In this document: positions 7,161-7,164 of the stretch, in pieces
Numbering within the stretch: position 1 is the first letter of the stretch
Layout of the letters: each line of letters starts with the position of its first letter
Source: Planctomycetota bacterium
GTDB lineage: Bacteria > Planctomycetota > UBA8108
Direction of reading: 5' to 3'
Assembly (NCBI GenBank): GCA_002695115.1
Contig: NZOA01000047.1
Span: forward strand, 5,941-13,104
DNA length: 7,164 nucleotides
Translations under genes and position numbers: made by a program
Notes under the pieces: generated by a model
Told to the model about the DNA's origin: nothing
The model's database searches: none
What the model saw: only the letters and a program-made list of their open reading frames with translations

Positions 7161-7164
7161 GTGA
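7161..7164 (+). CDS. Probable start of a further gene (only the start codon is in the window)
   Basis: A GTG at 7161-7163 is preceded by AGGAGAGG at 7149-7156, a strong Shine-Dalgarno match four bases away that overlaps the stop of the preceding gene. This is the usual layout of a tightly spaced operon. Nothing can be said about the product. Confidence 0.4.

Noticed and set aside
1..7164. Defence island, mobile element, CRISPR or RNA gene
   Set aside because: I saw no direct repeat array, transposase or integrase motif, tRNA-like cloverleaf or rRNA segment on either strand, and every long gene has a better explanation.

Overview
The window is GC-rich and densely coded. It looks like a piece of a bacterial chromosome, most likely from the Planctomycetota or a close relative. 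The main reason is the first gene. It is a large exported-type CotH-kinase protein ending in a dockerin-like pair of calcium loops followed by a short Cys-containing tail, a layout I associate with planctomycete surface proteins. The phylum call is an inference from domain style, not a search result.

Layout: (1) 1-2925, plus strand, the 3' part of a large multidomain CotH-family protein whose start lies outside the window. (2) 2926-3132, a 207-base gap with a weak candidate promoter and a small GC-rich hairpin. (3) 3133-5331, plus strand, a 732-residue single-pass membrane protein with a cytoplasmic FHA domain, one transmembrane helix, an Ig-like region, a transglutaminase-like domain and a TPR-like helical tail. 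(4) 5367-6620, minus strand, glyA (serine hydroxymethyltransferase), convergent with the FHA gene and separated from it by only 35 bases. (5) 6621-6780, a divergent intergenic region holding the glyA leader and a perfect 9-bp inverted repeat just upstream of the next gene. (6) 6781-7149, plus strand, an unrecognised 122-residue small membrane protein. (7) A probable GTG start of a further co-directional gene at the right edge, preceded by a good Shine-Dalgarno sequence.

The genes do not form one obvious pathway. glyA is core one-carbon metabolism. The CotH protein and the FHA/transglutaminase protein are both predicted to act at or outside the cytoplasmic membrane, but a gap with its own possible promoter separates them, so a functional link is only a guess. 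I see no tRNA, rRNA, CRISPR array, insertion sequence or phage gene. I found no convincing new system. The items most worth a second look are the FHA-transmembrane-transglutaminase architecture, the CotH/dockerin protein, and the inverted repeat that overlaps both a possible -10 box and a possible ribosome binding site of the small membrane protein gene.
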